Assembly: GCF_003052585.1 (NCBI RefSeq)
Contig: NZ_QASN01000002.1
Location: 434,001-498,000, forward strand
Length of the DNA stretch: 64,000 nt
Source of the DNA: Pseudomonas mangrovi
Lineage (GTDB): Bacteria > Pseudomonadota > Gammaproteobacteria > Pseudomonadales > Pseudomonadaceae
Reading direction: 5' to 3'
Position 1 is the first letter of the stretch. Every line of letters starts with the position of its first letter. The notes beneath the pieces are model-generated. The model was not told the DNA's origin, did no database searches, and saw nothing but the letters and a program-made list of their open reading frames with translations. A program made the position numbers and the translations under genes. This document shows positions 10,354 to 20,621 of this stretch, piece by piece.

Positions 10354-11538
10354 TCAATTCAACGAAACGAGCTGCCAGACGCCATCGCGCAGCTCAAGCA
10401 GGCTGTCACAGCCACAGGCACGGGCAGACTCGCGGCCCTGGCCAGGCAACGCCTGAATCACCCGACGCCCTTGGCCACGCAACTCGCGCACGCACGCCCA
10501 GAGCGCGGCGTCGTCAGACAACGGAACCCAGATCGCTGCGGACTCGACCACAGGGCGGCTTTCGCCCAGCGCAACCAGAGTTCGCAGATCAGTGGAAAAT
10601 CCGGTGGCCGGACGTGCACGACCGAAGTCGGCGCCGATGTCGTCATAGCGCCCGCCCTGGGCGATGGACTGACCCAGGCCCGGCACGAACGCAGCGAAGA
10701 CCACACCGGTGTGGTAGTGGTAGCCGCGCAATTCGCCCAGATCGAAATACAGCGGTATCTGCGGGAAGCGCGCCGCCAGGCCGGCGGCGATCGATTCCAG
10801 AGAGCCCAACGCATCCCGAACCGCAGCCGGGGCGGCAGCCAGACGCTGACGCGCCAGTGCCAGCACTTCGCGCCCGCCGCAGAGTTCAACCAGCGCGCGC
10901 AGCATCTCGCGTACCTGCGATGGCAACGGCTCAGTGAGCGCGAAGACCTCCTCGGTCGCCTTGCGCTGCAGAGCGTCAAACAACTGCTGCTCGGCCGCAC
11001 CGTCCAGTCCGGCCAAGGCCGCCAGCGCGCGATAGATCCCCACATGTCCCAGGTCCATGTGCACATCAGCCACGCCAGCCAGATCGAGGGTCTCCAGCAT
11101 CAGGCTGATGACCTCCAGATCCGCGGCAGCGCTGGCGTCGCCATAGAGTTCGGCACCCAGCTGAATCGGGCTGCGCGAGATCGACAGCGCCTGCGGCCAG
11201 GCGTGCAGCACGCTGCCTGCATAGCAGAGTCGGCTTGGTCCCTCGCGACGCAGGGTATGCGCATCGATACGCGCCACCTGCGGGGTGATGTCGGCACGAA
11301 AGCCCATCTGCCGACCGGACTTGGGATCGACCACCTTGAAAGTGCGCAGATCCAGATCCTGACCGGCACCTGTAAGCAGGGACTCGAGATACTCGACATG
11401 CGGCGTGATCACCAGCTCATAGCCCCAGCCATGGAACTGATCGAGCACCTGTCGACGTGTCGCCTCGATGCGCGCCGCTTCCGGCGGCAGAATTTCTTCG
11501 ATGCCATCTGGCAGCAGCCAGCGGTCTACCGTTGCCAT
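10354..11538 (-). CDS. hisZ: ATP phosphoribosyltransferase regulatory subunit HisZ
   Basis: This 394-residue protein resembles the catalytic core of histidyl-tRNA synthetase but has no aminoacylation role. It binds short-form HisG and makes the first step of histidine synthesis functional and feedback-regulated. I chose the start [15 protein letters not shown] at 11538 because it matches the family N-terminus; an upstream in-frame ATG at 11559 would add only seven residues. Class-II synthetase-like motifs include [14 protein letters not shown] and [19 protein letters not shown]. It sits between DUF2065 and purA, its normal Pseudomonas position. hisG is not in this window. Confidence 0.95.
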   Translation of the reverse strand: MATVDRWLLPDGIEEILPPEAARIEATRRQVLDQFHGWGYELVITPHVEYLESLLTGAGQDLDLRTFKVVDPKSGRQMGFRADITPQVARIDAHTLRREGPSRLCYAGSVLHAWPQALSISRSPIQLGAELYGDASAAADLEVISLMLETLDLAGVADVHMDLGHVGIYRALAALAGLDGAAEQQLFDALQRKATEEVFALTEPLPSQVREMLRALVELCGGREVLALARQRLAAAPAAVRDALGSLESIAAGLAARFPQIPLYFDLGELRGYHYHTGVVFAAFVPGLGQSIAQGGRYDDIGADFGRARPATGFSTDLRTLVALGESRPVVESAAIWVPLSDDAALWACVRELRGQGRRVIQALPGQGRESARACGCDSLLELRDGVWQLVSLN

Positions 11539-11572
11539 TTCGCCATTCCCCTCGTTCACCGGGCGGCAGCCT

Positions 11573-11758
11573 TCAATGAAGCAGATAAAGTAACGCGGTG
11601 CCCAGCAGCATGCTGGCCAACCCCATCATGCGCAGCCGCCGCTCGGGCAACTGCGCGATATGTGCGACAGCCATGCGCCAACGTCGCGGATAGAGAAAGG
11701 GCAGGATGCCTTCGAGCACCAGCACCAAACACAGGGCGATGCCCAATTCCTGCCACAT
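11573..11758 (-). CDS. DUF2065 (YjeT-type) small inner-membrane protein
   Basis: This 61-residue protein starts [17 protein letters not shown] and ends [20 protein letters not shown]. Two hydrophobic segments (about 5-22 and 42-60) flank a short basic loop (YPRRWR), giving a hairpin membrane topology. The start at 11758 is preferred to 11767 because a GGGA lies at the right spacing. DUF2065 genes are regularly found next to hflC in gamma-proteobacteria, as here, but no function is known. It begins 16 bp after the hflC terminator, so it may depend on read-through or on its own promoter. Confidence 0.88.
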   Translation of the reverse strand: MWQELGIALCLVLVLEGILPFLYPRRWRMAVAHIAQLPERRLRMMGLASMLLGTALLYLLH

Positions 11759-11773
11759 GATTCCCATAGACGC

Positions 11774-11797
11774 AAAAAAGCCGGGGTTTTTCCCGGC
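11774..11797 (-). terminator. Intrinsic terminator between hflC and DUF2065
   Basis: On the minus strand AGCCGGG / CCCGGCT pair around an A-rich loop and are followed by six T residues. It lies about 65 bp past the hflC stop and before the DUF2065-hisZ-purA genes, so it probably makes those genes a partly separate transcript. Confidence 0.8.
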
Positions 11798-11863
11798 TGC
11801 CGAATCATAACACGTTTCCTCGCGGGATCACCCCGGCCGGCTTGAGGCCGGCCGGGTCAACCC

Positions 11864-12733
11864 TCAGCGCGCGGACTTTTCCATGTAGCGGAAAAAGTCG
11901 CTGGACGGGTCAAGGACCAATACGTCGCCCTTGCTGTCGAAGCTGGCACGATAGGCCTGCAGGCTGCGGTGGAACGCGTAGAACTCGCGATCGGCATCGT
12001 AGGCCTCGGCATAGATCGCTGCCGCTTGCGCATCGCCATCACCGCGAATTTCTTCCGCCTCGCGATAAGCCTCTGCCAGCAGCACGCGGCGCTGACGATC
12101 GGCGTCCGCACGAATACCCTCCGCCAGCTCTCGGCCCTTGGCCCGATGCTCACGCGCCTCGCGCTCACGCTCGGATGCCATGCGATCGAAGACGCTGCGA
12201 TAGACCTCTTTAGGCAGATCGATCGACTTGACCCGAACATCCAGCACTTCGATACCCAGCTCTTTCTGCGCCATGCCGTTGAGTGAAGAGGTAATGGCAG
12301 CCATCAGGGCATCGCGCTCACCGGAAACCACCTCATGCAGCGTCCGTTTGCCGAACTGGTTGGACAGCCCAGCCACCAGACGCTGAGTCAGGCGGTCGTC
12401 GGCGATCTGCTTCTGCCCAGAGGTGGCGGTGTAAAACAGCTCGGCGTCCGCGACACGCCACTTGGCGTATGCATCCACCATCACCGCTTTCTTCTCCAGC
12501 GTCAGGAAACGCTGCGTCGGCGAATCCAGGGTCAGCAGGCGCGCATCGAACTTGCGCACGGTGTTCACCAGCGGAATCTTCACGTGCAGCCCGGGCTGCA
12601 CATCTGCTTCCACGACTCGACCGAATTGCAGCAAGACCGCCTTTTCGGTTTGAGAAATGATGTAGAAGCTGTTCCAGCCGATCAGCGCCAGAACCACTGC
12701 AACGACTAGCAGGGACAGGGATTTATTGTTCAT
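11864..12733 (-). CDS. hflC: Modulator of FtsH protease HflC
   Basis: This 289-residue SPFH/band-7 membrane protein forms, with HflK, a large periplasmic-facing assembly around FtsH and modulates membrane-protein turnover. One N-terminal membrane segment (about 5-25, SLLVVAVVLALIGWNSFYII) is followed by the band-7 domain and a long charged coiled coil rich in Glu, Arg and Ala (about 190-250). It starts within the hflK stop codon (TGATG, 1-bp overlap), so translation is coupled. Confidence 0.96.
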   Translation of the reverse strand: MNNKSLSLLVVAVVLALIGWNSFYIISQTEKAVLLQFGRVVEADVQPGLHVKIPLVNTVRKFDARLLTLDSPTQRFLTLEKKAVMVDAYAKWRVADAELFYTATSGQKQIADDRLTQRLVAGLSNQFGKRTLHEVVSGERDALMAAITSSLNGMAQKELGIEVLDVRVKSIDLPKEVYRSVFDRMASEREREAREHRAKGRELAEGIRADADRQRRVLLAEAYREAEEIRGDGDAQAAAIYAEAYDADREFYAFHRSLQAYRASFDSKGDVLVLDPSSDFFRYMEKSAR

Positions 12734-13899
12734 CAGCGAGTCTCCCTGGTCCGCGGATCACGGATATCGGCGCCGGAATTGCTGCGACTGGCACTATCTG
12801 AAGCCGCTGGGGCAGTGATACCGGACGAGTTGCTCGATGAGCCCGAACGGTTCTCGATCATCTTGTCGAGCGGCAGATACAGAAGATTGCTCTGCCCATC
12901 CTTTCCGGTCACCAGCACCTTGCTGGTGCTCGACAGAACTTCCTGCATGGTTTCCAGGTAGAGGCGCTCGCGGGTCACTTCCGGGGCGCGCCGATATTCG
13001 GCGACCAGCTTGCTGAAGCGATCCGCCTCGCCGCGAGCACGGGAGATGACTTCCTCGCGATAACCGTTGGCATCTTCCAGCAGTCGCTGGGCCTGGCCAC
13101 GCGCCTCCGGAACTACGCCATTGGCATAGGTTTCCGCCTGATTCTTCTCGCGCTGCTCGTCCTCGCGAGCACGGATAACGTCGTCGAAAGCGTCCTTGAC
13201 TTCCGCCGGCGCAGTAGCCCGCTGGATGTTCACCTGAGTCACGGATATCCCCGTGCCATAGGTATCCAGGAAGCTTTGCAGTCGCTCGCGGACCTCTTCA
13301 GACATCTGCTCGCGACCCTGGGTGATCACTTGATCCATGGTGGTGGAACCCGCCACGTGGCGCAGGGCGCTGTCGGTCGCATGCTTGAGACTGACCTCGG
13401 GCTGGTCGACGTTGAGCACGTAGTCCTTGAGGTTGCTGATCTTGTACTGCACGGTCAGCGGCACTTCGACGATGTTCTCGTCTTCGGTGAGCATCTGGCT
13501 GGTGGTCGAGTAGGTACGCTCGGCAGTGACGTTTTCCTGGTACTTGCGATCGATCGGCGGGAAATACAGGTTGAGGCCATCGCCGACAGTGCTGTGGTAC
13601 TCACCGAAGCGCAGAATTACCGCCTGTTCCTGGGCGTCAACGATGTAGACCGCGTTGTACAGCCAGACGGCGAACAGCAGACCGAGAATGATCGCGAACA
13701 GACCATAGCCACCGCCCTTGCCGCCGCTACTGCTATCGCCTCCACCCCGTTTCTTGCCGCCGAACAGACCATTCAGGCTGTCCTGCAACTTGCGGAAGGC
13801 TTCGTCGAGATCAGGCGGCCCCTTCTGATCGCCGCCACCGCGGCGACCACCCCAGGGATCCTGATTGTTCGAGTTGCCACCCGGCTCATTCCAAGCCAT
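12733..13899 (-). CDS. hflK: Modulator of FtsH protease HflK
   Basis: This 388-residue partner of HflC has a Gly/Asn-rich cytoplasmic N-terminus (MAWNEPGGNSNNQDPWG), one membrane segment near residues 70-90 (YGLFAIILGLLFAVWLYNA), an SPFH domain and a coiled coil, then a Ser-rich low-complexity tail. The start at 13899 is chosen because GGAG lies six nt upstream, and the longer reading at 13914 lacks a site. It directly precedes hflC. Confidence 0.95.
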   Translation of the reverse strand: MAWNEPGGNSNNQDPWGGRRGGGDQKGPPDLDEAFRKLQDSLNGLFGGKKRGGGDSSSGGKGGGYGLFAIILGLLFAVWLYNAVYIVDAQEQAVILRFGEYHSTVGDGLNLYFPPIDRKYQENVTAERTYSTTSQMLTEDENIVEVPLTVQYKISNLKDYVLNVDQPEVSLKHATDSALRHVAGSTTMDQVITQGREQMSEEVRERLQSFLDTYGTGISVTQVNIQRATAPAEVKDAFDDVIRAREDEQREKNQAETYANGVVPEARGQAQRLLEDANGYREEVISRARGEADRFSKLVAEYRRAPEVTRERLYLETMQEVLSSTSKVLVTGKDGQSNLLYLPLDKMIENRSGSSSNSSGITAPAASDSASRSNSGADIRDPRTRETR

Positions 13900-13997
13900 A
13901 GCGCTCTCCATCACGAATAAAGCAAAGACGCGCCAGAGGCGCGCCGACCAATGCTACAGAATGCCCGACTACGGCGGCAAAATCGCCTGCCTGGGCT

Positions 13998-15299
13998 TTA
14001 TTGCAAAGTATGTTGCGCCAGAAACTCCGCAGGCTGCCAGCCTTCTCGCGTTACCAGGCGATTCAGCTCCACTCGCGGCAGGCGAATTGCCAGCAGACTG
14101 TCGCCCGCCCCGTCATGATCTTCGCTCTGCACCGCGCCAGCCTCGAAGAACTGCGCACGCAAGCGAGCAAGCGACTGGGGCAGACACAGGGTGCCGACGA
14201 ACAGATCATCACCCAACAGCTCGGCAATCGCCTGATGCAGAAGCTCCAGCCCTCGACCTGCCTGCGCCGAAAGCCAGACCCTCTCCGGACGACCGTCACC
14301 ACGCCGCTGGATCTGTGGCTCGACCCCGTCGAGCAGATCAATCTTGTTGTAGACCTCTAGAATCGGTAGCTCGTTGGCGCCGATCTCCGCCAGCACCGCT
14401 AGCACCTGCTCGACCTGCTGATCCCGCTCGGGCTCGTGGGAGTCGATCACGTGCAGCAGCAGCTCCGAGTTGCTCGACTCCTCGAGCGTTGCGCGAAATG
14501 CCTCGACCAGCTTGTGCGGCAGGTGGCGAATGAAACCCACGGTATCCGCCAGCACGATCGGCCCCAGATCCGCCAGCTCAAGCCGGCGCAAGGTCGGGTC
14601 AAGGGTCGCGAAGAGCTGGTCCGCGGCATAGACCTCCGACTGGGTCAGTGCATTGAACAGCGTCGATTTGCCGGCATTGGTGTAGCCCACCAACGACACC
14701 GAGGGAATATCGGCGCGCCGTCGACCACGGCGAGCCTGCTCACGCTGGCTGCGAACCTTGTCCAGGCGTGCCTTGATCTGGCGCAGCCGCACACGCAGCA
14801 GACGCCGGTCGGTTTCCAGCTGCGTCTCACCCGGACCACGCAGACCGATACCCCCCTTCTGTCGCTCAAGGTGGGTCCAGCCTCGCACCAGACGTGTACT
14901 CATGTGCTCGAGCTGGGCCAGTTCGACCTGCAGCTTGCCCTCATGGGTGCGCGCCCGCTGGGCAAAGATGTCCAGAATCAGACCGGTGCGGTCCAGTACC
15001 CGACAGGACAGCGCCGCCTCGAGATTGCGCTCCTGGCTGGGAGTGAGCGTGTGATTGAAGATCACCAGGTCTATCTGCTCGGCCTCGACCAGGTCCCGCA
15101 GTTCATCGACCTTGCCGGTGCCAACCAGAAACTTGGCGGTTGGCCGATGCCGCGGCACGCAGACCATGCAGACGATTTCCGCGCCGGCGGAAAGCGCCAG
15201 CTCGCGGAACTCCTGCGCATCTTCGCGCACCTGCGGGTCCTGACCTTCGAGATGAACCAGTACGGCTCTCTCCCCACCCCCATGACGCTCGAAGAACAA
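13998..15299 (-). CDS. hflX: Ribosome-associated GTPase HflX
   Basis: This 433-residue protein is an OBG-family GTPase that splits stalled ribosomes in related bacteria. The N-terminal HflX domain (about 1-190) contains a glycine-rich linker with GGIGLRGPGETQLETDRR. The G domain shows G1 GYTNAGKSTLFN, G3 DTVGF and G4 NKID. It follows hfq by 12 bp and precedes hflK by 98 bp, the conserved hfq-hflX-hflK-hflC order. Confidence 0.96.
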   Translation of the reverse strand: MFFERHGGGERAVLVHLEGQDPQVREDAQEFRELALSAGAEIVCMVCVPRHRPTAKFLVGTGKVDELRDLVEAEQIDLVIFNHTLTPSQERNLEAALSCRVLDRTGLILDIFAQRARTHEGKLQVELAQLEHMSTRLVRGWTHLERQKGGIGLRGPGETQLETDRRLLRVRLRQIKARLDKVRSQREQARRGRRRADIPSVSLVGYTNAGKSTLFNALTQSEVYAADQLFATLDPTLRRLELADLGPIVLADTVGFIRHLPHKLVEAFRATLEESSNSELLLHVIDSHEPERDQQVEQVLAVLAEIGANELPILEVYNKIDLLDGVEPQIQRRGDGRPERVWLSAQAGRGLELLHQAIAELLGDDLFVGTLCLPQSLARLRAQFFEAGAVQSEDHDGAGDSLLAIRLPRVELNRLVTREGWQPAEFLAQHTLQ

Positions 15300-15311
15300 T
15301 GCGGACTCCCG

Positions 15312-15572
15312 TCAGGCGTTGCCGGGTTCAGCGTCAGCCTGACCGTCTTCCGATGCACTCGGCAGACGAACCGGACGGCTCGGAACCACGGTGGAGATCG
15401 CGTGCTTGTAGACCATCTGGCTGACAGTGTTCTTCAGCAGAATAACGAACTGGTCAAAGGACTCGATCTGGCCCTGCAGCTTGATGCCGTTGACCAGATA
15501 GATGGATACCGGGACGCGTTCCTTACGCAGGGTATTGAGGTAAGGGTCTTGTAGCGAATGCCCTTTCGACAT
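15312..15572 (-). CDS. hfq: RNA chaperone Hfq
   Basis: This 86-residue Sm-like protein forms a hexamer that pairs small RNAs with mRNAs. The start [20 protein letters not shown] has a strong AAGGAG upstream; the longer frame to 15596 is not needed. The Sm1 region ([22 protein letters not shown]) and the Sm2 block [10 protein letters not shown] are intact. The short tail ([14 protein letters not shown]) is typical of Pseudomonas rather than of the longer enterobacterial form. hfq sits between miaA and hflX, and a miaA terminator lies between miaA and hfq, so hfq probably has its own promoter. Confidence 0.98.
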   Translation of the reverse strand: MSKGHSLQDPYLNTLRKERVPVSIYLVNGIKLQGQIESFDQFVILLKNTVSQMVYKHAISTVVPSRPVRLPSASEDGQADAEPGNA

Positions 15573-15622
15573 GTGCCGCACTCCTTGGAGGATCAATAGT
15601 TATAGTTTTTTCAAATGAAGCC

Positions 15623-15663
15623 AAAAAAAGGCCACCGCCCCTAGGATAGACGGTCACCGGCCA
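15623..15663 (-). terminator. Probable intrinsic terminator after miaA
   Basis: On the minus strand a GC-rich imperfect hairpin (GGCC...ACCG / CGGTGGCC, with a bulge on the left arm) runs directly into seven T residues. It starts 5 bp after the miaA stop and ends about 50 bp before hfq. Confidence 0.6.
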
Positions 15664-15668
15664 TATTC

Positions 15669-16622
15669 TCAGGCCAATATGGAGACCGCCGCCAGGTATT
15701 TCAAGGCGCGTGGCAGATTGTCACTCGCCAGACTGTCGAGCCAATGCAGCTCGTCCCAGCCGCGCAGCCAGGTAAATTGGCGCTTGGCCAGCTGTCGCGT
15801 GGCGGCGACACCCTTTGCAATCATTTCCTCTCGCGGCACCACCCCATCAAGGTATTCCCAGACCTGGCGATAGCCCACCGAGCGCATCGACGGCATATCC
15901 GGCTGCAGGCCGGGACGCAGTCGCAAGGCTTCGACCTCTTCGACGAACCCCTGTTCCAGCATGATCCGGAATCGCCTAGCGATACGCTCGTGCAACTGCT
16001 GCCGCTGCGCCGGCGCAATGGCCAGCTGCACCAGGGTGTAGGGTAGTGCGGACGCACCCGCGGCAGCCTGGCGACGACGATGCTCGCTCATCGACAGGCC
16101 GCTGGCGCGATAGACCTCGAGCGCACGAACCAGGCGCTGCGGGTCATTGGGATGAATACGCGCAGCCGACTCGGCATCCACCCGCGCCAATTCCCGATGC
16201 AGCGCCTCGAGCCCCTCGGCAGCCGCCCATGCTTCCAGTTCGGTGCGCAGCGCCGGGTCGGCGGCGGGCATCTCGGCGAGCCCATCGAGCAGCGCGCGAA
16301 AGTACAGCATGGTGCCGCCAACCAGCAGTGGGATGCGTCCACAGGCAGTGATCTCGGCCATCGCCGCCAGCGCATCGCTGCGAAACTCCGCCGCCGAGTA
16401 GCTCTGCTCCGGCTCGCGGATATCGATCAAGCGATGCGGAAACTCGGCCAGCACCCCGGGTTCCGGCTTGGCGGTGCCGATGTCCATGCCGCGATAGACC
16501 AGCGCCGAATCCACACTGACCAGCTCACAAGGCAGCAGGCGCGCCAGCTCAAGCGCCAGATCGGTCTTGCCCGAGGCGGTCGGACCCATCAGGAAAATGG
16601 CGGGAGGCAGGGGCTTGGTCAT
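15669..16622 (-). CDS. miaA: tRNA dimethylallyltransferase
   Basis: This 317-residue enzyme transfers a dimethylallyl group to A37 of tRNAs reading UNN codons. The P-loop is [11 protein letters not shown] near residue 14, followed by [18 protein letters not shown] and later [14 protein letters not shown], all family signatures. The start [13 protein letters not shown] at 16622 gives the usual length; the frame continues upstream without homology. It is placed 143 bp after mutL and ahead of hfq, as is conserved. Confidence 0.96.
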   Translation of the reverse strand: MTKPLPPAIFLMGPTASGKTDLALELARLLPCELVSVDSALVYRGMDIGTAKPEPGVLAEFPHRLIDIREPEQSYSAAEFRSDALAAMAEITACGRIPLLVGGTMLYFRALLDGLAEMPAADPALRTELEAWAAAEGLEALHRELARVDAESAARIHPNDPQRLVRALEVYRASGLSMSEHRRRQAAAGASALPYTLVQLAIAPAQRQQLHERIARRFRIMLEQGFVEEVEALRLRPGLQPDMPSMRSVGYRQVWEYLDGVVPREEMIAKGVAATRQLAKRQFTWLRGWDELHWLDSLASDNLPRALKYLAAVSILA

Positions 16623-16765
16623 AACGCTTAAATCGTTCTCAGAGCGTCGCAAGCGGCTCAGGCAAGGCATGAATCAGTCGGGAGCGCAGTTTACCCGCTG
16701 TAGATGCGCATTCCGACCAGACTTTTGGCGCAGCATGAACAAGCACCGCAGTTGTGCGCGCGACT

Positions 16766-18643
16766 TCACCGTCCGCGCAGGAACAGCTTGTCCAGATCGT
16801 CCATGCCCAACTGGGTCCAGGTCGGTCGACCATGGTTGCACTGACCGCTGCGCTCGGTGTGTTCCATATCGCGTAGCAGCGCGTTCATCTCGGGCAGGGT
16901 CAGCCGCCGATTGGCACGCACCGCACCGTGACAGGCCATGGTCGCCAGTAGCTCGTTGAGGTGTGCCTGGATCCGGTCGCTGCTGCCGTACTCGAGAAGA
17001 TCCGCCAGCACATCGCGTACCAGATCGGCCGCCCGCGCCTGCTTGAGCAGTACCGGGGTCTGGCGGATCGCCAGGGTTTCCGGACCGAGGCGCTGCAGCT
17101 CGATACCCAGGCGGCGGAACCAGTCGGCGTGCTCTTCGGCGCAATCGGCTTCGCGCTGACTCAGCGCCATCGATTCCGGCACCAGCAGCGGCTGGCCACT
17201 GAGCCCCTCGCTGGCCATCGCCTGCTTGAGACGCTCGTAGGTGATGCGCTCGTGCGCCGCATGCATGTCCACCAGCACCAGGCCCTGGGCATTCTCGGCG
17301 AGGATGTAGACACCCTTGAGCTGTGCCAGCGCGTAGCCCAGCGGCGGAATGTCCGCATGGCTCTCGGGCAGCGCTGGCGCTGCGCCCGCCTCCGGCAACG
17401 GTGAGAAATACTCGCGCCAGGCGCCCTGTTGTTCGGCGATAGGCACGCCACGCGCAGCCGGTGTCGCCTGATAACCGCTGCCTGGGGCACGCCATAGGTT
17501 GTCCGTGGACGGCGACTGCAACAGATTACCCGCCAGACTCATTTCGCCCTGCGGGCCGAACTCACCACCCTCGACGCCGCTCGCCCGCACGGCCGGCGTG
17601 AGCGACGCCGGGGTAGCCAGGTGGTCCTCGGGACGAACCTCGCCCAGCGCCCGGTGCAGGGTACCGTAGAGAAAATCGTGGACCATGCGGCCATCGCGGA
17701 AGCGCACTTCGTGTTTGGTCGGGTGCACGTTGACGTCCACCGTGCCTGGATCGATCTCCAGGAACAGCACGAAGGTCGGGTGACGCCCGTTGAACAGCAC
17801 GTCGCGATAGGCCTGGCGTACCGCATGGGCCACCAGCTTGTCGCGCACCATGCGGCCATTGACGTAGAAGTACTGCAGATCGGCCTGGCTGCGCGAATAG
17901 GTCGGCAGACCGACCCAGCCCCATAGGCGCATGCCGCCGCGCTCGACCTCGATCGGCAATGCCTGCTCGAGAAAGGCCGTGCCACAGACGCTGGCCACGC
18001 GCCGCGCACGACTCAGCTCGTCCGCCGCCTCGTGCAGCGCGAGCACGGTCTTGCCGTTGTGGCGCAGATGAAAGGCGACATTGAAATGCGCCAGCGCCAG
18101 CTTCTTGATCACCTCCTGCAGGTGATCGAACTCGGTCTTCTCGGCCTTGAGAAACTTGCGTCGCGCCGGGGTATTGAAGAACAGGTCGCGCACCTCGACC
18201 GAGGTACCGACCGGGTGCGCCGCCGGCTGCACGCGCGCGGCCATGTCGCGACCTTCGGTCTCGACCTGCCAGGCCTGCGGCGCATCGGCCGTGCGCGAGG
18301 TCAGGGTGAGCCGCGCCACCGAGCTGATCGAGGCCAGCGCCTCACCGCGAAAGCCCAGACTGCGGACCTGCTCCAGATCCTCCAGATCACGGATCTTGCT
18401 GGTGGCATGCCGCGCCAGAGCCAGCGGCAGGTCGTCGGCGGCAATGCCGCTGCCGTCGTCGCGCACCTTGAGCAGCTTGATACCGCCCTGCTCGATTTCG
18501 ACGTCGATCCGCCGCGCGCCCGAATCCAGACTGTTCTCCAGCAATTCCTTGATCACCGAGGCAGGCCGCTCGACCACCTCGCCGGCGGCAATCTGGTTGG
18601 CCAGGCGCGGGCTCAGCAGCTGGATGCGCGAGGCTTCGCTCAT
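16766..18643 (-). CDS. mutL: DNA mismatch repair protein MutL
   Basis: This 625-residue protein couples MutS mismatch recognition to strand incision. The N-terminal GHKL ATPase shows [23 protein letters not shown] and a transducer domain up to about residue 335. A variable Pro/Ala linker follows, and the C-terminal dimerisation domain contains [12 protein letters not shown]. That block fits the DQHA(x)2E(x)4E endonuclease motif with Met for Gln, consistent with the nicking-type MutL of bacteria without MutH. Its start overlaps the amiB stop by 4 bp. Confidence 0.96.
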   Translation of the reverse strand: MSEASRIQLLSPRLANQIAAGEVVERPASVIKELLENSLDSGARRIDVEIEQGGIKLLKVRDDGSGIAADDLPLALARHATSKIRDLEDLEQVRSLGFRGEALASISSVARLTLTSRTADAPQAWQVETEGRDMAARVQPAAHPVGTSVEVRDLFFNTPARRKFLKAEKTEFDHLQEVIKKLALAHFNVAFHLRHNGKTVLALHEAADELSRARRVASVCGTAFLEQALPIEVERGGMRLWGWVGLPTYSRSQADLQYFYVNGRMVRDKLVAHAVRQAYRDVLFNGRHPTFVLFLEIDPGTVDVNVHPTKHEVRFRDGRMVHDFLYGTLHRALGEVRPEDHLATPASLTPAVRASGVEGGEFGPQGEMSLAGNLLQSPSTDNLWRAPGSGYQATPAARGVPIAEQQGAWREYFSPLPEAGAAPALPESHADIPPLGYALAQLKGVYILAENAQGLVLVDMHAAHERITYERLKQAMASEGLSGQPLLVPESMALSQREADCAEEHADWFRRLGIELQRLGPETLAIRQTPVLLKQARAADLVRDVLADLLEYGSSDRIQAHLNELLATMACHGAVRANRRLTLPEMNALLRDMEHTERSGQCNHGRPTWTQLGMDDLDKLFLRGR

Positions 18644-20070
18644 GGCTGTGCCGCCAGCGTCGTGGCAGGAACGATGAGGATCTGGCCGACCTTGATCACA
18701 TCCGAACGCAGGTTATTCGCGGAGCGCAGCACTGCAAGGCTGACCTGATAGCGCTGGGCGATCAGCGCCAGGCTCTCGCCAGAGGTGACCCGATGCTCGC
18801 GCGGACCCTGGGCGATCTTGCCCGAGTCGCGCATCCAGGCGATGTAGGTTCCGGGCGGTGGGTTCTGCTCGAAGAACTGCTTGACCCCACTCTGCACCGC
18901 TCGCGCCAGGGCTTGTTGATGCGCCTTGGTCTGCAGCTTGCTGGCTTCGTTGGGATTGGAGATGAAGCCGGTCTCGACCAGGATCGACGGGATGTCAGGT
19001 GATTTCAACACCATGAATCCGGCCTGTTCGACCCGGCGCTTGTGCAGCGGCGTGATGCGCCCCATGTTGCCGAGCACCTTCTGCCCGACGTTGAGGCTCG
19101 ACGACAGCGTGGCGGTCATCGACAGATCGAGCAGCACGCCGGCGAGCATGCGGTCCTTGTCATCGAGGGTGACGTTGCCGGCGCCGCCGATCAGGTCGGA
19201 GCGGTTCTCGCTGTCGGCCAGCCAGCGCGCCGTCTCCGAGGTGGCGCCGCCGTCGGAAAGGGCGAACACCGAGGCACCGAAGGCTGCTGCCCGCGGCGCG
19301 GCGTCAGCGTGAATGGAAACGAACAGATCGGCGCCCTGCTTGCGGGCAATCTCGGTGCGCCGGCGCAATGGAATGAAGTAGTCACCGGTACGCACCAGCT
19401 CGGCGCGAAAGCCCTTCTCGGCGTTGATCTGGCGCTGCAACTCCCGGGAGATCTGCAGCACCACGTTCTTCTCGCGCACGCCCTTGGGGCCGATGGCACC
19501 GGGGTCCTCGCCGCCGTGGCCGGCGTCGATGGCAATGATGATGTCGCGCTTGTCGCTGGGCAGAACCGGCAGTTTGGACGGCGGCTGACTCGGGGTGACC
19601 GGCCGCGGCGGAGTGGGCGCAGCCACGCTGGGGCCGGGGGCTGCATCCGCGCCCTGATCGAACAGGTCGAGCACCAGACGGTGGCCGTACTGCTGATTGG
19701 GCGCCAGGCTGAAGCTTTTCGGCGAGACCGCCCGCGACAGATCGATCACCACCCGCAGCTCGTTGGCCGAGCGCTGCGCCGAGCGCACGCTGGTAATAGG
19801 GGTATTGCTCAATGAAAGCTGGTCGAAGCTGGTTGCCAGACGGCCGCCGGAGACATCGATGACGATGCGGTCCGGCGCGCTGAGGGTGAAGACGTTGTGC
19901 TGCACCGGGCCACTCAGGTCGAAGACCAGCCGGGTATTGTCCGGCGCGCGCCACAGGCGCACGCTGCGGACTTCGGAGGTGGCAAAGGCCTGAGCCGATG
20001 CGCCGAAGAGTACGAACAGCCCGATCAACAGCGCGCGCAAGCGCATACTCACCCTCGTCTTGTTATTCAT
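18640..20070 (-). CDS. amiB: N-acetylmuramoyl-L-alanine amidase (AmiB/AmiC type) with LysM domain
   Basis: This 476-residue periplasmic hydrolase cleaves the amide bond between MurNAc and the stem peptide during daughter-cell separation. A signal peptide ([21 protein letters not shown]) is followed by an AMIN domain (about 35-130), a Pro-rich linker, the zinc-dependent Amidase_3 domain (about 185-405) with [19 protein letters not shown] and VETGFISN, and a C-terminal LysM repeat (about 430-472, [16 protein letters not shown]). The start at 20070 overlaps the tsaE stop (ATGA). The operon nnr-tsaE-amiB-mutL-miaA is conserved in gamma-proteobacteria. Confidence 0.95.
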   Translation of the reverse strand: MNNKTRVSMRLRALLIGLFVLFGASAQAFATSEVRSVRLWRAPDNTRLVFDLSGPVQHNVFTLSAPDRIVIDVSGGRLATSFDQLSLSNTPITSVRSAQRSANELRVVIDLSRAVSPKSFSLAPNQQYGHRLVLDLFDQGADAAPGPSVAAPTPPRPVTPSQPPSKLPVLPSDKRDIIIAIDAGHGGEDPGAIGPKGVREKNVVLQISRELQRQINAEKGFRAELVRTGDYFIPLRRRTEIARKQGADLFVSIHADAAPRAAAFGASVFALSDGGATSETARWLADSENRSDLIGGAGNVTLDDKDRMLAGVLLDLSMTATLSSSLNVGQKVLGNMGRITPLHKRRVEQAGFMVLKSPDIPSILVETGFISNPNEASKLQTKAHQQALARAVQSGVKQFFEQNPPPGTYIAWMRDSGKIAQGPREHRVTSGESLALIAQRYQVSLAVLRSANNLRSDVIKVGQILIVPATTLAAQP

Positions 20071-20621
20071 GTGCGGGCCAGTAGAGCACACCAGGCCTCT
20101 GCGGCCGGGCTGTGCGGTCGCAAGCTCAGGACGCGTCCGCCCGCATGGGGGGCAATGGTAATGTCCAGGTCGGCCTTTGGCAAAACGCCCGCGCCACGTT
20201 CCGGCCACTCCACCAGGCACAGACTGTCGCCGTCGAAGTAGTCGCGGATGCCCATGAACTCCAGCTCTTCCGGGTCGACCAGGCGATACAGGTCGAAGTG
20301 ATACGCGCGCAAGCCCTCGCCCTCGTAGGGCTCGACCAGGGTAAAGGTCGGGCTTTTCACCGCGCCTGCATGGCCGAGTCCGCGCAGGATGCCGCGTGAC
20401 AGCGTGGTCTTGCCGGCACCCAGATCGCCATGCAGATAGATCACGCCACGCCCGGCGCATGCGCGGGCGATGCGCGCGCCCAGCTCGAGCATCGCCGCCT
20501 CATCGGCAGCCTGCAGGGTCAGTTCGGGTACGACCGGTTTAGGTACGGCCAGTTTAGGTACGGCCGGTGCAGGTACAGCCGACTCGGGGTCCGCCGGTCC
20601 GGGCGGAGTCAGTCCAGGCAT
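20067..20621 (-). CDS. tsaE: tRNA threonylcarbamoyladenosine biosynthesis ATPase TsaE, with N-terminal repeat extension
   Basis: This 184-residue protein is the ATPase that works with TsaB and TsaD to install t6A37 on tRNAs. The P-loop is [14 protein letters not shown] (about residues 65-78), followed by [11 protein letters not shown] and [10 protein letters not shown]. Typical TsaE is about 150-160 residues. Here the first 35 residues are a Pro/Val/Ala-rich extension made of five-residue units ([20 protein letters not shown]) encoded by a DNA tandem repeat. The start overlaps nnr by 13 bp and the stop overlaps amiB by 4 bp. Confidence 0.93.
   Translation of the reverse strand: MPGLTPPGPADPESAVPAPAVPKLAVPKPVVPELTLQAADEAAMLELGARIARACAGRGVIYLHGDLGAGKTTLSRGILRGLGHAGAVKSPTFTLVEPYEGEGLRAYHFDLYRLVDPEELEFMGIRDYFDGDSLCLVEWPERGAGVLPKADLDITIAPHAGGRVLSLRPHSPAAEAWCALLART
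20527..20586. repeat. Four tandem 15-bp units inside tsaE
   Basis: Units start at 20527, 20542, 20557 and 20572 (GGTACGACCGGTTTA, GGTACGGCCAGTTTA, GGTACGGCCGGTGCA, GGTACAGCCGACTCG). Each keeps the GGTAC start and is a multiple of three, so copy-number change would alter TsaE length by five residues without a frameshift. Confidence 0.85.

Noticed and set aside
20071..20460. Upstream extension of the amiB frame, giving a 606-residue protein
   Set aside because: It overlaps tsaE in another frame; the signal peptide start at 20070 overlaps the tsaE stop and is the better start.
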